Shown here: positions 19,040 to 27,838 of the stretch, in pieces | Layout: the number at the start of each line of letters is the position of its first letter | Numbering within the stretch: the first letter of the stretch is position 1 | NCBI RefSeq assembly: GCF_001429725.1 | Contig: NZ_LMHV01000040.1 | Span: 265,825 to 329,824, forward strand | DNA length: 64,000 nt | Direction of reading: 5' to 3' | Source of the DNA: Rhizobium sp. Root708 | GTDB lineage: Bacteria; Pseudomonadota; Alphaproteobacteria; Rhizobiales; Rhizobiaceae | The notes under the pieces: model-generated | Databases searched by the model: none | The model's input: the letters and a program-made list of their open reading frames with translations, nothing else | Told to the model about the DNA's origin: nothing | Program-made: the position numbers and the translations under genes

Positions 19040-19831
19040 ATGACCGCGCCTTCCCGCAACTTCGATGACAACGACCCCGGCCTCACCCCTTCCGATCGCC
19101 AGCGCTGGATCGCCGTTCTGCCGCTCGGCGCCCATGAACAGCATGGCCCTCACCTGCCATTCGAGACCGATACACTGATCGCAGCCGGCATCGTTGCCCG
19201 GCTCAAGGCCGCCCTTCCCTCGACTGCGCCGGTGACGTTCCTGCCGGTGGAAGACGTCGGCTACTCGATTGAGCATATGGATGTGACGGGAACGCGAACG
19301 CTGACATATGGCGAGGCGCTCGACCGTTGGCTCGGCATTGCCGAGCGGCTTTCGCAGATGGGTGTGCGCAAGTTCGTGATGCTGAACGCCCACGGCGGCA
19401 ACGCGCCGCTGATGACGATCGTCGCGACCGAGGCCAGGGTCCGCTTCAACATGCTCGCCGTCGCCACCAGCTGGACGCGCTTCGGCGTTCCTGCCGATAT
19501 CATCCCGCCCGAGGCAAAGGCGATCGACATCCACGGCGGCGACATCGAGACCTCAGTGATGCTGGCGCTGCATCCTGACATGGTCGACATGACCAGGGCA
19601 GCGGACTTCCCCTCCCGCCAGTCTGAATTTACCGCCCGCTTCAAGCATCTGCGCGCCTACGGCCAGCATGCCTTCGGATGGAAAATGTCGGATCTCAGCG
19701 CATCTGGCGTCGCGGGCAATGCATCGCTGGCGACTGCGCAAAAAGGCGAAACGCTGATTGCCAACTCCGTAAAAGGGCTGGTGGAACTGCTCGAGGATGT
19801 CGATGCATTTGACGCGACCGAGCTGGATTGA
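19040..19831 (+). CDS. Creatininase-family amidohydrolase
   Basis: A 263-residue metalloenzyme of the creatininase superfamily. Metal-binding and catalytic features are LPLGAHEQHGPHLPFETDT near residues 28-46, LNAHGGNAPL near 115-124, and the later DIHGGDIETSVML with conserved Glu. The superfamily opens cyclic amides or related compounds such as creatinine, formylaminopyrimidine or precursors of mycofactocin; which one acts here is unknown. It is divergent from the MarR gene and upstream of the COG0523 GTPase by 125 bases. Confidence 0.88.
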   Translation: MTAPSRNFDDNDPGLTPSDRQRWIAVLPLGAHEQHGPHLPFETDTLIAAGIVARLKAALPSTAPVTFLPVEDVGYSIEHMDVTGTRTLTYGEALDRWLGIAERLSQMGVRKFVMLNAHGGNAPLMTIVATEARVRFNMLAVATSWTRFGVPADIIPPEAKAIDIHGGDIETSVMLALHPDMVDMTRAADFPSRQSEFTARFKHLRAYGQHAFGWKMSDLSASGVAGNASLATAQKGETLIANSVKGLVELLEDVDAFDATELD

Positions 19832-19848
19832 AACCGTCGCCGTTGCGA

Positions 19849-19863
19849 TGTGATCTTATAACA
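19849..19863. promoter_or_regulatory. Weak Zur/Fur-like dyad upstream of the COG0523 gene
   Basis: TGTGATCTTATAACA is an imperfect TGT...ACA dyad with one strong half (TATAACA) about 95 bases before the GTPase start. Rhizobial Zur sites have this general form, and His-rich COG0523 genes are often zinc-responsive, but the left half matches poorly. Confidence 0.3.
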
Positions 19864-19956
19864 TACGAATCCCTTTGAACTGCCGCGCGCAACTCCTTAT
19901 ATGAAACCGACGAATTTTCAGCCCCGCCCCCGGGCGTGCCATCTCTCGAGGTTCTC

Positions 19957-21093
19957 ATGACCGACGCGATCCCCACCCAGCAGAAGCCAATCCCCGTTAC
20001 CGTTCTCACCGGCTACCTCGGCGCCGGCAAGACGACCTTGCTCAACCGCATCCTCTCGGAGAACCACGGCAAGAAGTATGCGGTCATCGTCAACGAGTTC
20101 GGCGAGATCGGCATCGACAACGACCTCATCGTCGAATCCGACGAAGAAATCTACGAAATGAACAATGGCTGTGTCTGCTGCACCGTGCGCGGCGACCTGA
20201 TCCGCGTCGTTGAGGGCCTGATGCGCCGCCCCGGCCGTTTCGACGGTATCATCGTTGAAACCACCGGCCTTGCCGATCCGGTACCGGTCGCACAGACCTT
20301 CTTCATGGATGACGACGTTCGCGCCAAGACCGAACTCGACGCCGTTGTCGCACTGGTCGACGCCAAGCACCTGCCGCTGCGTCTGAAAGACAGCCGCGAA
20401 GCCGAAGACCAGATCGCCTTCGCCGACGTCGTCCTGATCAACAAGACCGACCTCGTGACGCCGGAAGAACTGGCGCAGATCGAAGACGTCGTGCGCGCCA
20501 TCAACCCTTCGGCCCGCGTCTACAACACCAGCCGTTCGGGCGTCGATCTGGCGCGCGTTCTCGATCAGGGTGCCTTCAATCTGGAGCGTGCGCTGGAGAA
20601 CGATCCGCATTTCCTCGATCACGACCACGACGATCACGTCTGCGGCCCGGATTGCGATCACGACCACCATCATCACCATGCGCATGATCACGACCACGAT
20701 CATGACCACGGGCATGATCATGATCATCACCACGATCACGGTCACGGTCACGACCACCATCATCACCATGGCGCCGTATCGCCGATCCACGACGTAACGG
20801 TGCAGTCGGTCTCGCTGCGCGGCGGCGAGATGAACGCCGAGCGCTTCTTCCCCTGGGTCCAGAAGATCACCCAGACGCAGGGCCCGAACATCCTCCGCCT
20901 CAAGGGCATCATTGCCTTCAAGGACGATCCCGAGCGCTATGTCATTCAGGGCGTTCACATGATCGTCGAAGGCGATCATCAGCGTCCGTGGAAGGATGGC
21001 GAGAAGCACGAAACCCGCCTCGTCTTCATCGGCCGCGAACTCGACCGCGAAAAGCTCGAAGCTTCCTTCAAGGCGTGCGAGGCGGCAGCCTGA
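19957..21093 (+). CDS. COG0523/CobW-family G3E GTPase with histidine-rich metal loop
   Basis: From the ATG at 19957 the protein is 378 residues. It has Walker [13 protein letters not shown], the metal-binding CxCC motif in [12 protein letters not shown], the ETTGLADP switch block, and NKTD for guanine recognition. Between the GTPase domain and the C-terminal CobW domain is a stretch of about 45 residues made largely of His and Asp, presumably a metal store. Such proteins deliver zinc or other metals to client enzymes. A TGATG overlap couples it to the WD40 gene that follows. Confidence 0.93.
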   Translation: MTDAIPTQQKPIPVTVLTGYLGAGKTTLLNRILSENHGKKYAVIVNEFGEIGIDNDLIVESDEEIYEMNNGCVCCTVRGDLIRVVEGLMRRPGRFDGIIVETTGLADPVPVAQTFFMDDDVRAKTELDAVVALVDAKHLPLRLKDSREAEDQIAFADVVLINKTDLVTPEELAQIEDVVRAINPSARVYNTSRSGVDLARVLDQGAFNLERALENDPHFLDHDHDDHVCGPDCDHDHHHHHAHDHDHDHDHGHDHDHHHDHGHGHDHHHHHGAVSPIHDVTVQSVSLRGGEMNAERFFPWVQKITQTQGPNILRLKGIIAFKDDPERYVIQGVHMIVEGDHQRPWKDGEKHETRLVFIGRELDREKLEASFKACEAAA

Positions 21094-22082
21094 TGCCGAC
21101 AGTTGCCCCGTTTGATCTCGACGGCCATATCCTGGCCGTCGAATTTTTAGGTGACACCCCCTTTTTCGCCAATGCCGCCGGCACCTTTCACCGCCTCGAC
21201 GGCGGCGAGAAGGTGACCGAAGCCCATCAGGGCATGTTGAGCTGCATCCGCGACCCCTATAGCGACAGCCTGATTTCCGGCGGCGAGGACGGCAAGGTGC
21301 TGCGCATCGGAGCCGACGCCAGCGTAACCGAGCTTGCCAATGCGCCGCGCAAGTGGATTTCCCAGCTTGCCGCCGGTCCGCAGGGCGCCGTCGCCTACTC
21401 CTACGGCAAGAGCGCTTTCGTCCGCCTCGCCGATGGCACGACCAAGGAATTTACCGAAGAGCGCACCGTCGAAGGTCTAGCCTTCGCGCCCAAGGGCATG
21501 CGCATCGCCGCAGCGCGCTATAACGGCGTGTCCCTGCATTGGGTCGGCACAGCTGCCAAGCCCGCCGACCTCGAATGGAAAGGGGCTCATACCGGCGTCA
21601 CCTTTTCGCCCGACGGCAACTTCCTCGTCACCATGATGCAGGAAAATGCGCTGCACGGCTGGAAGCTCGACAGCAAGGCCGGCGCGGACGCACGCCACAT
21701 GCGCATGACCGGCTACCCCGCCAAGGTGAAGTCGCTCTCCTGGTCGGCGAAGGGCAAGTGGCTTGCCTCGTCGGGTGCACCGGCAGCCATCGTCTGGCCC
21801 TTCCAGGGCAAGGACGGCCCGATGGGCAAGGCACCGCTGGAACTCGGCACCCGCGCCAACATCATGGCAACGTCGGTCAAGTTCCATCCGGTGGAGGACA
21901 TCCTCGCAATCGGCTTTATCGATGGCATGATCCTGGCCGTGCGCCTCAACGACAGCAAGGAAGCGCTGCTGCGCCGCCCCGGCAAGGGCGCCATCACCTC
22001 GATGAGTTGGAGCAAGAACGGCAAGCTGCTGGCCTTCGCTTCCGAAGCCGGCGATTGCGGCGTCGTCGATATCGCGGCTTAG
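21093..22082 (+). CDS. WD40-repeat protein coupled to the COG0523 GTPase
   Basis: A 329-residue beta-propeller protein with no signal peptide. Repeat units can be seen as short hydrophobic strands with SGGEDGKVLRIG, FSPDGNFLVTM, SWSAKGKWLASSGAPAAIVWPF and SWSKNGKLLAFASEAG. Its ATG at 21093 shares a base with the stop of the GTPase gene, so the two are translated together and probably form or serve a complex. The role is unknown; it may be a scaffold or client-recognition partner in metal delivery. The gene ends at a terminator. Confidence 0.85.
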   Translation: MPTVAPFDLDGHILAVEFLGDTPFFANAAGTFHRLDGGEKVTEAHQGMLSCIRDPYSDSLISGGEDGKVLRIGADASVTELANAPRKWISQLAAGPQGAVAYSYGKSAFVRLADGTTKEFTEERTVEGLAFAPKGMRIAAARYNGVSLHWVGTAAKPADLEWKGAHTGVTFSPDGNFLVTMMQENALHGWKLDSKAGADARHMRMTGYPAKVKSLSWSAKGKWLASSGAPAAIVWPFQGKDGPMGKAPLELGTRANIMATSVKFHPVEDILAIGFIDGMILAVRLNDSKEALLRRPGKGAITSMSWSKNGKLLAFASEAGDCGVVDIAA

Positions 22083-22096
22083 ACCGCCACCGAAAC

Positions 22097-22123
22097 AAGG
22101 CGCCGCCAGATCAGCGGCGCCTT
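22097..22123. terminator. Hairpin terminator between the WD40 gene and the GGDEF gene
   Basis: AAGGCGCCGC and GCGGCGCCTT form a perfect 10-bp stem with a 7-base loop, followed by TCTAG on the plus strand; it sits between convergent genes and is probably used by both. Confidence 0.8.
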
Positions 22124-22139
22124 TCTAGACCGTCAACCT

Positions 22140-23294
22140 TCAGGCAGCCTGCTCGCCTGCCGAGGCCTCGACGCGATCGCGGCCGTGGCGCTTGGAGGCA
22201 TAGAGCGCCTCGTCGGCCTTTCGCAAAAGCTGTTCGAAGTCGGTTTCCGCCTTGCATGAGGTGGCGACGCCGATGCTGAGCGTCGGAAACACCGTCAGCC
22301 CCGGCATCTGCGCGACCGCCGCCGAAAACGCCTGCCGCATGCCTTCGGCGATCTGGACAGCCTCGGCGCCGGTCATACCCTTCAGCACGACCACGAACTC
22401 GTCGCCACCATGGCGGGACAGGAGATCGCCGGGCCGAAGGGCGGTCTGCGCCACCCAGGCAAAGAGCCGCAAGATGTCGTCCCCGACCGCATGGCCGTGC
22501 TGATCGTTCAGCTGCTTGAAGCCGTCGATATCGATCGCCAGCAACGCGAGCGACTGCGGCGGCTTCAATGGCAGATGTTGGGCAAGCCCGCTGCGATTGA
22601 GCACGCCGGTCAGCGGGTCGCGATGCGCGAGATCGATGAGCTTGGCCCTGTTGCGCTCGGCCGACATCAGCACGACCACCACGCTGCGCAGTGCGAGGAA
22701 CACCACCGCCGTCGCCCCCATCCAGCCATGCACGGGGCTATCCCCGAAAGCGCCCGGCCCGCCAATCTGGCCAGTGCCGGCAAGCAGGCAGCGAACCAGG
22801 AACATCGCCGCGGTCGGAGCGTAGAGCCAGGCAAGCAAGCCCGCTGAGAACAGCTTCTCGCGCCGGTAGATCACGACGCCTTCCCGCAGGATCGCGAGAT
22901 CACAGAGGCAGCAGACGGCCGAAACGTAAAGAAGCCGGCTCGATATTCTGGCGGGATCCACCGTGAACAGCAGCACCGGCAGGCTGATGCAGGCAATGGC
23001 GAATACGCAGTAGCGTTTGTCGACCGGCCGTTCGGCAAAGACACGGATTGCGAAGAACGTCAGGAGATAGCCGGCGATCGTCAACACGTTGCCGGCATCC
23101 AGCGATACGGATGCCGGGACGAAATTGCGAAGCGAAACGCAAAGCGTACCGATACCGATAAGGAGATTGGCAATGCCCCACCAGGCCGGCCAGCGCCCGA
23201 AGCGGCCAGTCGAATAGGCTGCGAGATACACGCAGCCCAAAACCAGGCATGTCATGGCTGAAACGACGTAGATCGTCCTCAGGTCCAGTATCAT
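22140..23294 (-). CDS. Membrane diguanylate cyclase (GGDEF)
   Basis: The ATG at 23294 has GGAGAG eight bases upstream and is preferred to a TTG fifteen bases earlier; the protein is 384 residues. The first ~210 residues contain about six membrane helices forming a probable sensor. The GGDEF domain has an intact HGGDEFVVVL active site, and an RPGD inhibitory site five residues before it, so the enzyme should make cyclic-di-GMP and be subject to product inhibition. No EAL domain is present. Confidence 0.92.
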   Translation of the reverse strand: MILDLRTIYVVSAMTCLVLGCVYLAAYSTGRFGRWPAWWGIANLLIGIGTLCVSLRNFVPASVSLDAGNVLTIAGYLLTFFAIRVFAERPVDKRYCVFAIACISLPVLLFTVDPARISSRLLYVSAVCCLCDLAILREGVVIYRREKLFSAGLLAWLYAPTAAMFLVRCLLAGTGQIGGPGAFGDSPVHGWMGATAVVFLALRSVVVVLMSAERNRAKLIDLAHRDPLTGVLNRSGLAQHLPLKPPQSLALLAIDIDGFKQLNDQHGHAVGDDILRLFAWVAQTALRPGDLLSRHGGDEFVVVLKGMTGAEAVQIAEGMRQAFSAAVAQMPGLTVFPTLSIGVATSCKAETDFEQLLRKADEALYASKRHGRDRVEASAGEQAA

Positions 23295-23396
23295 TCCGGC
23301 GCTCTCCAACCGATGGCTGGCGCACTTTATAGCGACGTTGTTGAATTTTGATTTTAGAGCTCGCTCGTTTTTTAACGATGTGCCGAAATCGACCGG

Positions 23397-24404
23397 TCAG
23401 CTCGGGCGGCCGACGGCGATGATCTCGGCAAGCAGCGCGTGCAGCGCATCGCGATAGCCGGTGCGCGCCGATGGGCCGCTCTCGTCCGATGTCATGACGA
23501 CGGTCATGCCGAGCGTCGGCACGATGTAGAGCATCTGGCCGCCGTAGCCCCACGCGAAGTGAACCGTCTCGCCGCCGATCTCCCGCGAGAACCAGCCGTA
23601 ACCATAGTCGTCGCCGGAAAAGCGTGAATTGGTGCGATGCTGCCAGGACTGGACGATCCAGTCCGACGGAACGACCTGTGTCCCATCCGCCGCCTTGCCG
23701 CCGTTGCGATAGAGTTCACCGAACGCCAGCAGCGAGCGAGCCGTCATCGCCATCTGGTTGCCGCCGAGATAGATGCCCTGCGGGTCGCGCTCCCAGGCAC
23801 CGATCCGAAAGCCATCCACCGGAGCCAGCCACTCCCGGGCAAGCGCCAGCGTCGACTTCCCGCTGACCTTGGTCAGGATCGCCGAGAGCAGATGTGTGGA
23901 AGCGGTCGAATAGAGCATCTCTGCGCCCGGCTCGTCGTCGAACGGTTGGGCAAGCGCAAAACGCACCCAGTTGCGCGAGGCAACCCAGCGGCCATAGTTG
24001 GGCCCCGACAGGCGACCAAGCCCTGCCTGCATCGAAAGCAGATGGCCGATGGTGATCTCGCTCAGCCGCGGATCGGGATCGGCGGGCAGATCGGCCTTCA
24101 GGATCGGAGCGATCTTCTGTCCGGTGCCTTCGAGCAGTTTCTTCTCGATGGCGATACCGACGAGAGCCGAGATGATCGACTTCGACGCGGACTTTATATT
24201 GACGGACTCTGTCGCCGAATGGCCGCGATAGCCTTGCTCGCCGATGGTGCGGCCGCCGCTCGCAACGATCACCGTTTTCAGCGGTTTCAGCTCCGCCCGT
24301 GATGAAAGGCTTTTGAGCAATGTCGCGGTCCTCGCACCATCCTGCGCATCGGCGGCAAGCGGCAACAACAAGAGGGCGACGAAGAAAGCAAGGCGGGTGA
24401 TCAT
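23397..24404 (-). CDS. Exported serine hydrolase of the beta-lactamase/class C penicillin-binding type
   Basis: A 335-residue protein with a signal peptide ending near PLAADAQ. The catalytic S-x-x-K is in IKSASKSIISALVGIA near residues 71-80, the second motif is LYSTAS (Y-S-T), and the last is WGYGGQMLYIVPTLG. It has the form of esterase EstB or 6-aminohexanoate-dimer hydrolase-like enzymes rather than a true beta-lactamase. The substrate is not evident. It sits alone between the GGDEF gene and a small secreted protein gene. Confidence 0.85.
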   Translation of the reverse strand: MITRLAFFVALLLLPLAADAQDGARTATLLKSLSSRAELKPLKTVIVASGGRTIGEQGYRGHSATESVNIKSASKSIISALVGIAIEKKLLEGTGQKIAPILKADLPADPDPRLSEITIGHLLSMQAGLGRLSGPNYGRWVASRNWVRFALAQPFDDEPGAEMLYSTASTHLLSAILTKVSGKSTLALAREWLAPVDGFRIGAWERDPQGIYLGGNQMAMTARSLLAFGELYRNGGKAADGTQVVPSDWIVQSWQHRTNSRFSGDDYGYGWFSREIGGETVHFAWGYGGQMLYIVPTLGMTVVMTSDESGPSARTGYRDALHALLAEIIAVGRPS

Positions 24405-24489
24405 TGCGCTGAGCTAGTGCAGGCCACACGCAAAATCATCTCCCGCGCGATCGAAGTCACGGGGACGTGATGGCTTATGATCGCTGGCG

Positions 24490-24720
24490 TTACTGATGAA
24501 CGCAGTTGCGTTTCACCGTGGGCCGCTTCTGCGCCTTGGTGAATTTGGCGATCATCCCGGCCGGGCACTTCTTGTCGTCGAAGAGCACGGATTGGCCGGG
24601 CGCCAGCGACTCCACCGTCGGCTTCGATGTGACGGTCTGGATCGCAGCGCTTGCCGGCGTGAAACTGGCGGTGGCGGCGAGCAGTGAAACAGAGATCAGG
24701 ATGGAAGCTGAACGCGTCAT
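24490..24720 (-). CDS. Small secreted protein of unknown function
   Basis: From the ATG at 24720 (GAGGGG seven bases upstream) this is 76 residues. A signal peptide ends at ASAA, leaving about 50 residues with two Cys (DDKKCPAGM and KRNCVHQ), several Lys and the word LAPGQSVLFDDKKCPAGMIA. The Cys pair could form a disulphide in the periplasm. I do not recognise the family with certainty; similar short two-Cys secreted proteins occur in rhizobia. Confidence 0.75.
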   Translation of the reverse strand: MTRSASILISVSLLAATASFTPASAAIQTVTSKPTVESLAPGQSVLFDDKKCPAGMIAKFTKAQKRPTVKRNCVHQ

Positions 24721-24812
24721 TTGCACACCCCTCGATTTTGGATAGCTAATTTACTATCTTATCGAGAAGCCATCGGCGCAACGAGGCAGAAAGACGTAAG
24801 GGGCGTGGCGAT

Positions 24813-24920
24813 GGCAGACCAAGGCGCCGCGCGAAGCAATGCTTCGCGACGGTCTGCCAGGTGGGAGAAGGCAGGCGATCGGGATAGTAGTGGTTGGTGT
24901 GTCAGGCTGCATCGCCTGCC
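24813..24920. repeat. Twin-palindrome intergenic element, RIME1-like
   Basis: Two adjacent stem-loops are seen in about 108 bases. The first has outer arms GGCAGACC (24813-24820) and GGTCTGCC (24851-24858) enclosing inner arms CGCGAAGC and GCTTCGCG. The second has arms GCAGGCGAT (24871-24879) and ATCGCCTGC (24911-24919). Length and double-palindrome form fit the rhizobial intergenic mosaic element RIME1; identity is inferred, not checked against a reference copy. Confidence 0.6.
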
Positions 24921-25063
24921 CGGTTGCATCAGGCTTTCGGGCGTCACGAGGGCGGCAGGAGCGTCTCCCGACCTCGATTTCCCCGGCGGATCATCAGCCC
25001 TGACGGCGTCAAATCCGACCTACGGCAACCATCATCGGGCGCCGAAATATGAACGGAAGGCGT

Positions 25064-25145
25064 ACCGGTTCATGAACCCGGCTCCCTGCCCGATGACTGG
25101 GAGATCATAGAACCGCTGTTCCCCACGGGCAAAACGCGTGCCCAA
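25064..25145 (+). pseudogene. Probable IS5-type transposase N-terminal remnant
   Basis: One reading frame here gives SLPDDWEIIEPLFPTGKTRA, matching the D-x-x-W-x-x-I-E-P-L-x-P opening of IS5-family transposases. The similarity stops after about 20 residues and there is no start codon in frame, so only a scrap remains. It lies in a gene-poor gap of 626 bases (24721-25346) that otherwise holds the twin-palindrome repeat and AT-rich sequence. Confidence 0.45.
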
Positions 25146-25346
25146 ATTTTCATCTATATGATTGAAATAATTGCACATTCACAAGAACAAAACACGAATT
25201 TCATCTTCTCCGGAGCGAAACTCACGTGTTGCTAAAATATCATTAATCTTAACCCTCACAGTTTTTTGTTCATCTGGCGTTCAGAAAACTCTTTGGAAAG
25301 GCGTCTTTTGGGGCCACATTGAACTCCTGAGAATAGGAGTGCATGA

Positions 25347-25481
25347 ATGATTCTAAAGGCCACTGCCGCAGCGACTATATTCGCGGTCTATGCTTTCACG
25401 ATGTTTTTCATCGCCGCTATACCTGAAAATGTCGTTCAGACTGCCGGAACCCAACTGACGGACGCAAGCGTCGTAAAATGA
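25347..25481 (+). CDS. 44-residue single-membrane-helix small protein
   Basis: A short gene starting ATG-ATT-CTA with AGGAG at 25335-25339, seven bases upstream. The product has Lys4, then a hydrophobic stretch of about 20 residues (TAAATIFAVYAFTMFFIAAI) and a polar C-terminus ending TDASVVK. It could be a membrane microprotein or a small exported peptide. The upstream 200 bases are AT-rich and could contain its promoter. A competing frame starting four bases earlier gives 27 codons without membrane character. Confidence 0.5.
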   Translation: MILKATAAATIFAVYAFTMFFIAAIPENVVQTAGTQLTDASVVK

Positions 25482-25584
25482 ACGGGTACCCTTGAGGGGT
25501 AGGCAGGTAACGTTAACGGGACAATCGTCCGCCGGCTCTTCCGGCGCCCCTGAATTCTGATTTCCTTGAAACCACAAAACAAAA

Positions 25585-25611
25585 AAGCCCCTCCCCATCG
25601 GGGAGAGGCTT
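25585..25611 (-). terminator. Rho-independent terminator of the GNAT gene
   Basis: Read on the minus strand, AAGCCTCTCCCC-GAT-GGGGAGGGGCTT is a 12-bp stem with one mismatch followed by TTTTTTG, just beyond the GNAT stop at 25618. Confidence 0.88.
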
Positions 25612-25617
25612 TACCGA

Positions 25618-26208
25618 TCACGCCGCCCTGCGGACCGGTGCGCTTGCCAGCATCCGCCCCGAGGGGACGATCATGCCGGCTGCGCCGTCAAGCCAACCTT
25701 CGGTGAGCTCCAGCGCCAGGAAGCGCGAGCGTTCGAAGGGACCCGGCATGACAAGATGTTGAGCCTTCTCGGCAAAGAAGCCGAAACGCTCGTAGTAAGG
25801 CGCATCGCCGACGAGCAGGATCGCGCCGTGCCCACGGTTCTTTGCTTCCAGGATGGCGGCGCGCATCAGCGCTGAACCAACGCCCTTGCCTTCGAAGCTG
25901 CAATCGACCGCCAGCGGTCCGAGCAGCAGCGCGTTGATCGCGGTCGCGTCAGCGTTGACGCCGGCCTCGACGTTCCACAGGCGAACGGTGCCGATGACGT
26001 GACCATCGCGATCACGCGCGACCAGCGCCAGGCCTTCGGCCGGCACGCGGCCGCGGCGGATCTTTTCCGACGACTTCTTGCGGCGGTTCGGGCCCATGGC
26101 GCGATCGAGCAGGTTCTCGCGTGCCACGACATCGCCGGCATTTTCGGCGTCGATGGTGAAAATGGAATGCGCAAAGAATGCGCGGACAGAATCAAGAACA
26201 GCGGCCAT
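25618..26208 (-). CDS. GNAT-family N-acetyltransferase (YhbS-like)
   Basis: A 196-residue acetyltransferase with the acetyl-CoA-binding motif region VDCSFEGKGVGSALMRAAILEA (the Q/R-x-x-G-x-G/A form is F-E-G-K-G-V-G-S) and a following GAILLVGDAPYYERFGF, which is typical of the YhbS group. The acceptor substrate is unknown. It lies 88 bases downstream of the lysine/ornithine decarboxylase gene on the same strand, so it might acetylate a polyamine, but this is only positional inference. Confidence 0.85.
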   Translation of the reverse strand: MAAVLDSVRAFFAHSIFTIDAENAGDVVARENLLDRAMGPNRRKKSSEKIRRGRVPAEGLALVARDRDGHVIGTVRLWNVEAGVNADATAINALLLGPLAVDCSFEGKGVGSALMRAAILEAKNRGHGAILLVGDAPYYERFGFFAEKAQHLVMPGPFERSRFLALELTEGWLDGAAGMIVPSGRMLASAPVRRAA

Positions 26209-26296
26209 CGTGGCCTCCCGAACTCAAAACCGTTTCAAACGGTATCGTCAGATCATTGTGAGGGTGCCGCCCCGGCTGGCTACGGGGCGAGCTTAA

Positions 26297-27430
26297 TCAG
26301 ATGATGTAGGCCTTCAGCGGCTCGAAGCCGTTGAACGCGACCGCCGAATAGGTGGTCGTGTAGGCACCGGTGCCTTCGATCAGGATCTCGTCGCCGATCG
26401 AAAGGGTGAGCGGCAGCGGGTAGAGATTCTTCTCGTATAGCACGTCGGCCGAGTCGCAGGTCGGGCCGGCGATGACGCAGGGTTCCATTTCGTCGCCGTC
26501 GCGCTCGGTGCGGATCGGGTAACGAATGGCTTCGTCCATCGTTTCGGCCAGACCGCCGAACTTGCCGATGTCGAGGAACACCCAGCGAGCGGCGTCGTTG
26601 TCCGACTTCTTCGAGATCAGCACGACTTCCGTCTTGATGACGCCGGCGTTGCCGACCATGCCGCGGCCCGGCTCGATGATCGTCTTCGGCAGGTTGTTGC
26701 CGAAGTGGTCACGAAGGCTCTGGTAGATCGCACGACCGTAAGCTTCCGCCGACGGAACGTCGCGCAGGTACTTGGTCGGGAAGCCGCCGCCCATGTTGAC
26801 CATCTGCAAGTGAATGCCCTGCTTGGCCAACTGAACGAACACGCGCTTGGCATCGGCAAGAGCCGAATCCCAGGCATCGACCTTGGTCATCTGCGAACCG
26901 ACGTGGAACGAGACGCCGTAGGACTCGAGGCCGAGCTGGTGAGCGTAGACGAGAACGTCGACGGCCATCTGCGGCACGCAGCCGAACTTGCGCGACAGCG
27001 GCCATTCGGCGCCTTCGCCATCGGTGAGGACGCGGCAGAATACGCGGGCGCCAGGAGCGGCGCGGCCGATCTTCTCGACTTCCTCGTGGCTGTCGACCGC
27101 AAAGAGGCTGACGCCGAGCGCATGCGCGCGGGCAACGTCGCGTTCCTTCTTGATCGTGTTGCCGAAGGAGATGCGGGCAGCGGTCGCACCGGCGTTGAGC
27201 GCCATTTCGATTTCAGCGACGGACGCGCAATCGAAGTTGGAGCCCATGTCGGCGAGCAGCTTCAGGACTTCTGGAGCCGGGTTTGCCTTGACGGCATAGT
27301 AGATGGCGCTATCCGGCATGGCGTGACGGAAAGCGGAGAAGTTGTCACGCACGACGTCGAGGTCGACCACGAGGCAGGGACCGTCGGGACGTCGGGTTGC
27401 GAGAAAGTCGCGGATGCGCTGGGTGGTCAT
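26297..27430 (-). CDS. odc2: PLP-dependent lysine/ornithine decarboxylase (fold III)
   Basis: From the ATG at 27430 the protein is 377 residues, close to other alphaproteobacterial lysine/ornithine decarboxylases such as S. meliloti Odc2. The PLP lysine is in IYYAVKANPAPEV near residue 50, the phosphate-binding glycines in NMGGGFPT and IEPGRGMVGNAG, and the active-site Cys in GPTCDSADVLYE. It makes putrescine or cadaverine in the cytoplasm. The gene has an unusually long, structured 5' leader, which suggests RNA-level control by a polyamine or ornithine signal. Confidence 0.92.
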   Translation of the reverse strand: MTTQRIRDFLATRRPDGPCLVVDLDVVRDNFSAFRHAMPDSAIYYAVKANPAPEVLKLLADMGSNFDCASVAEIEMALNAGATAARISFGNTIKKERDVARAHALGVSLFAVDSHEEVEKIGRAAPGARVFCRVLTDGEGAEWPLSRKFGCVPQMAVDVLVYAHQLGLESYGVSFHVGSQMTKVDAWDSALADAKRVFVQLAKQGIHLQMVNMGGGFPTKYLRDVPSAEAYGRAIYQSLRDHFGNNLPKTIIEPGRGMVGNAGVIKTEVVLISKKSDNDAARWVFLDIGKFGGLAETMDEAIRYPIRTERDGDEMEPCVIAGPTCDSADVLYEKNLYPLPLTLSIGDEILIEGTGAYTTTYSAVAFNGFEPLKAYII

Positions 27431-27838
27431 ATCGATTCCCTTTTCCAATTCCAGAGCTCCGGAAAAACCGGAGGACAAAGGGCAATCAATCGCTCGCATA
27501 GGAACCAGCCGGTGGAGACCCCGGAACCTTAGCAAGCGCTTGATAGCGCGAATGATGAATCAACGCCGCGAAAGCGACATGGATCCGGCTTTGTCTGCCA
27601 TGGATTGGAGGGGGTTCCCTACCGCACTTCCGGCAATGAAGGTGTGCCTCTTCAGTAACCCCCGCTGATGGAAAGCAGGGAGAGAACAAAAAGGCCCGCA
27701 CCGTCGTTGCTTCAGGCGTCCTCGCATTTTCCGGTTGGCCGGAATAGCGACTGGAGGGGTTAATTCCAGGTACCTTACCGATTTCCTCACCAATTCGAGG
27801 GTTCGGCGGACACCCATGGGCACGTGCGACTTTGGGCT
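27431..27838 (-). ncRNA. Long structured mRNA leader of the decarboxylase gene (candidate speF-type element)
   Basis: No convincing gene lies between the decarboxylase and the divergent LysR gene. A possible minus-strand promoter is TTGATT (27873-27868), 17 bases, then TATCTC (27850-27845), which would give a leader of about 400 bases. The leader ends with a hairpin CTCCGG-TTTTT-CCGGAG (about 27460-27476) shortly before the ribosome site AAAAGGGAAT. A conserved leader of this kind, the speF motif, is known before alphaproteobacterial ornithine decarboxylase genes; assignment here rests on position and length. Confidence 0.55.

Noticed and set aside
20640-20775. Tandem-repeat or CRISPR-like pattern of GATCACGACCACCAT units
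   Set aside because: These are codons for a His/Asp-rich loop inside the COG0523 protein, with no regular spacer structure.
19918-21009. A 363-codon minus-strand frame with runs of Val and Met opposite the COG0523 gene
   Set aside because: The Val/Met runs are the antisense of the His/Asp-rich stretch; no family match is visible.
24721-25110. A 129-codon plus-strand frame in the gene-poor gap
   Set aside because: It crosses the twin palindromes and has mixed composition with no motif; repeat-derived frame is more likely.
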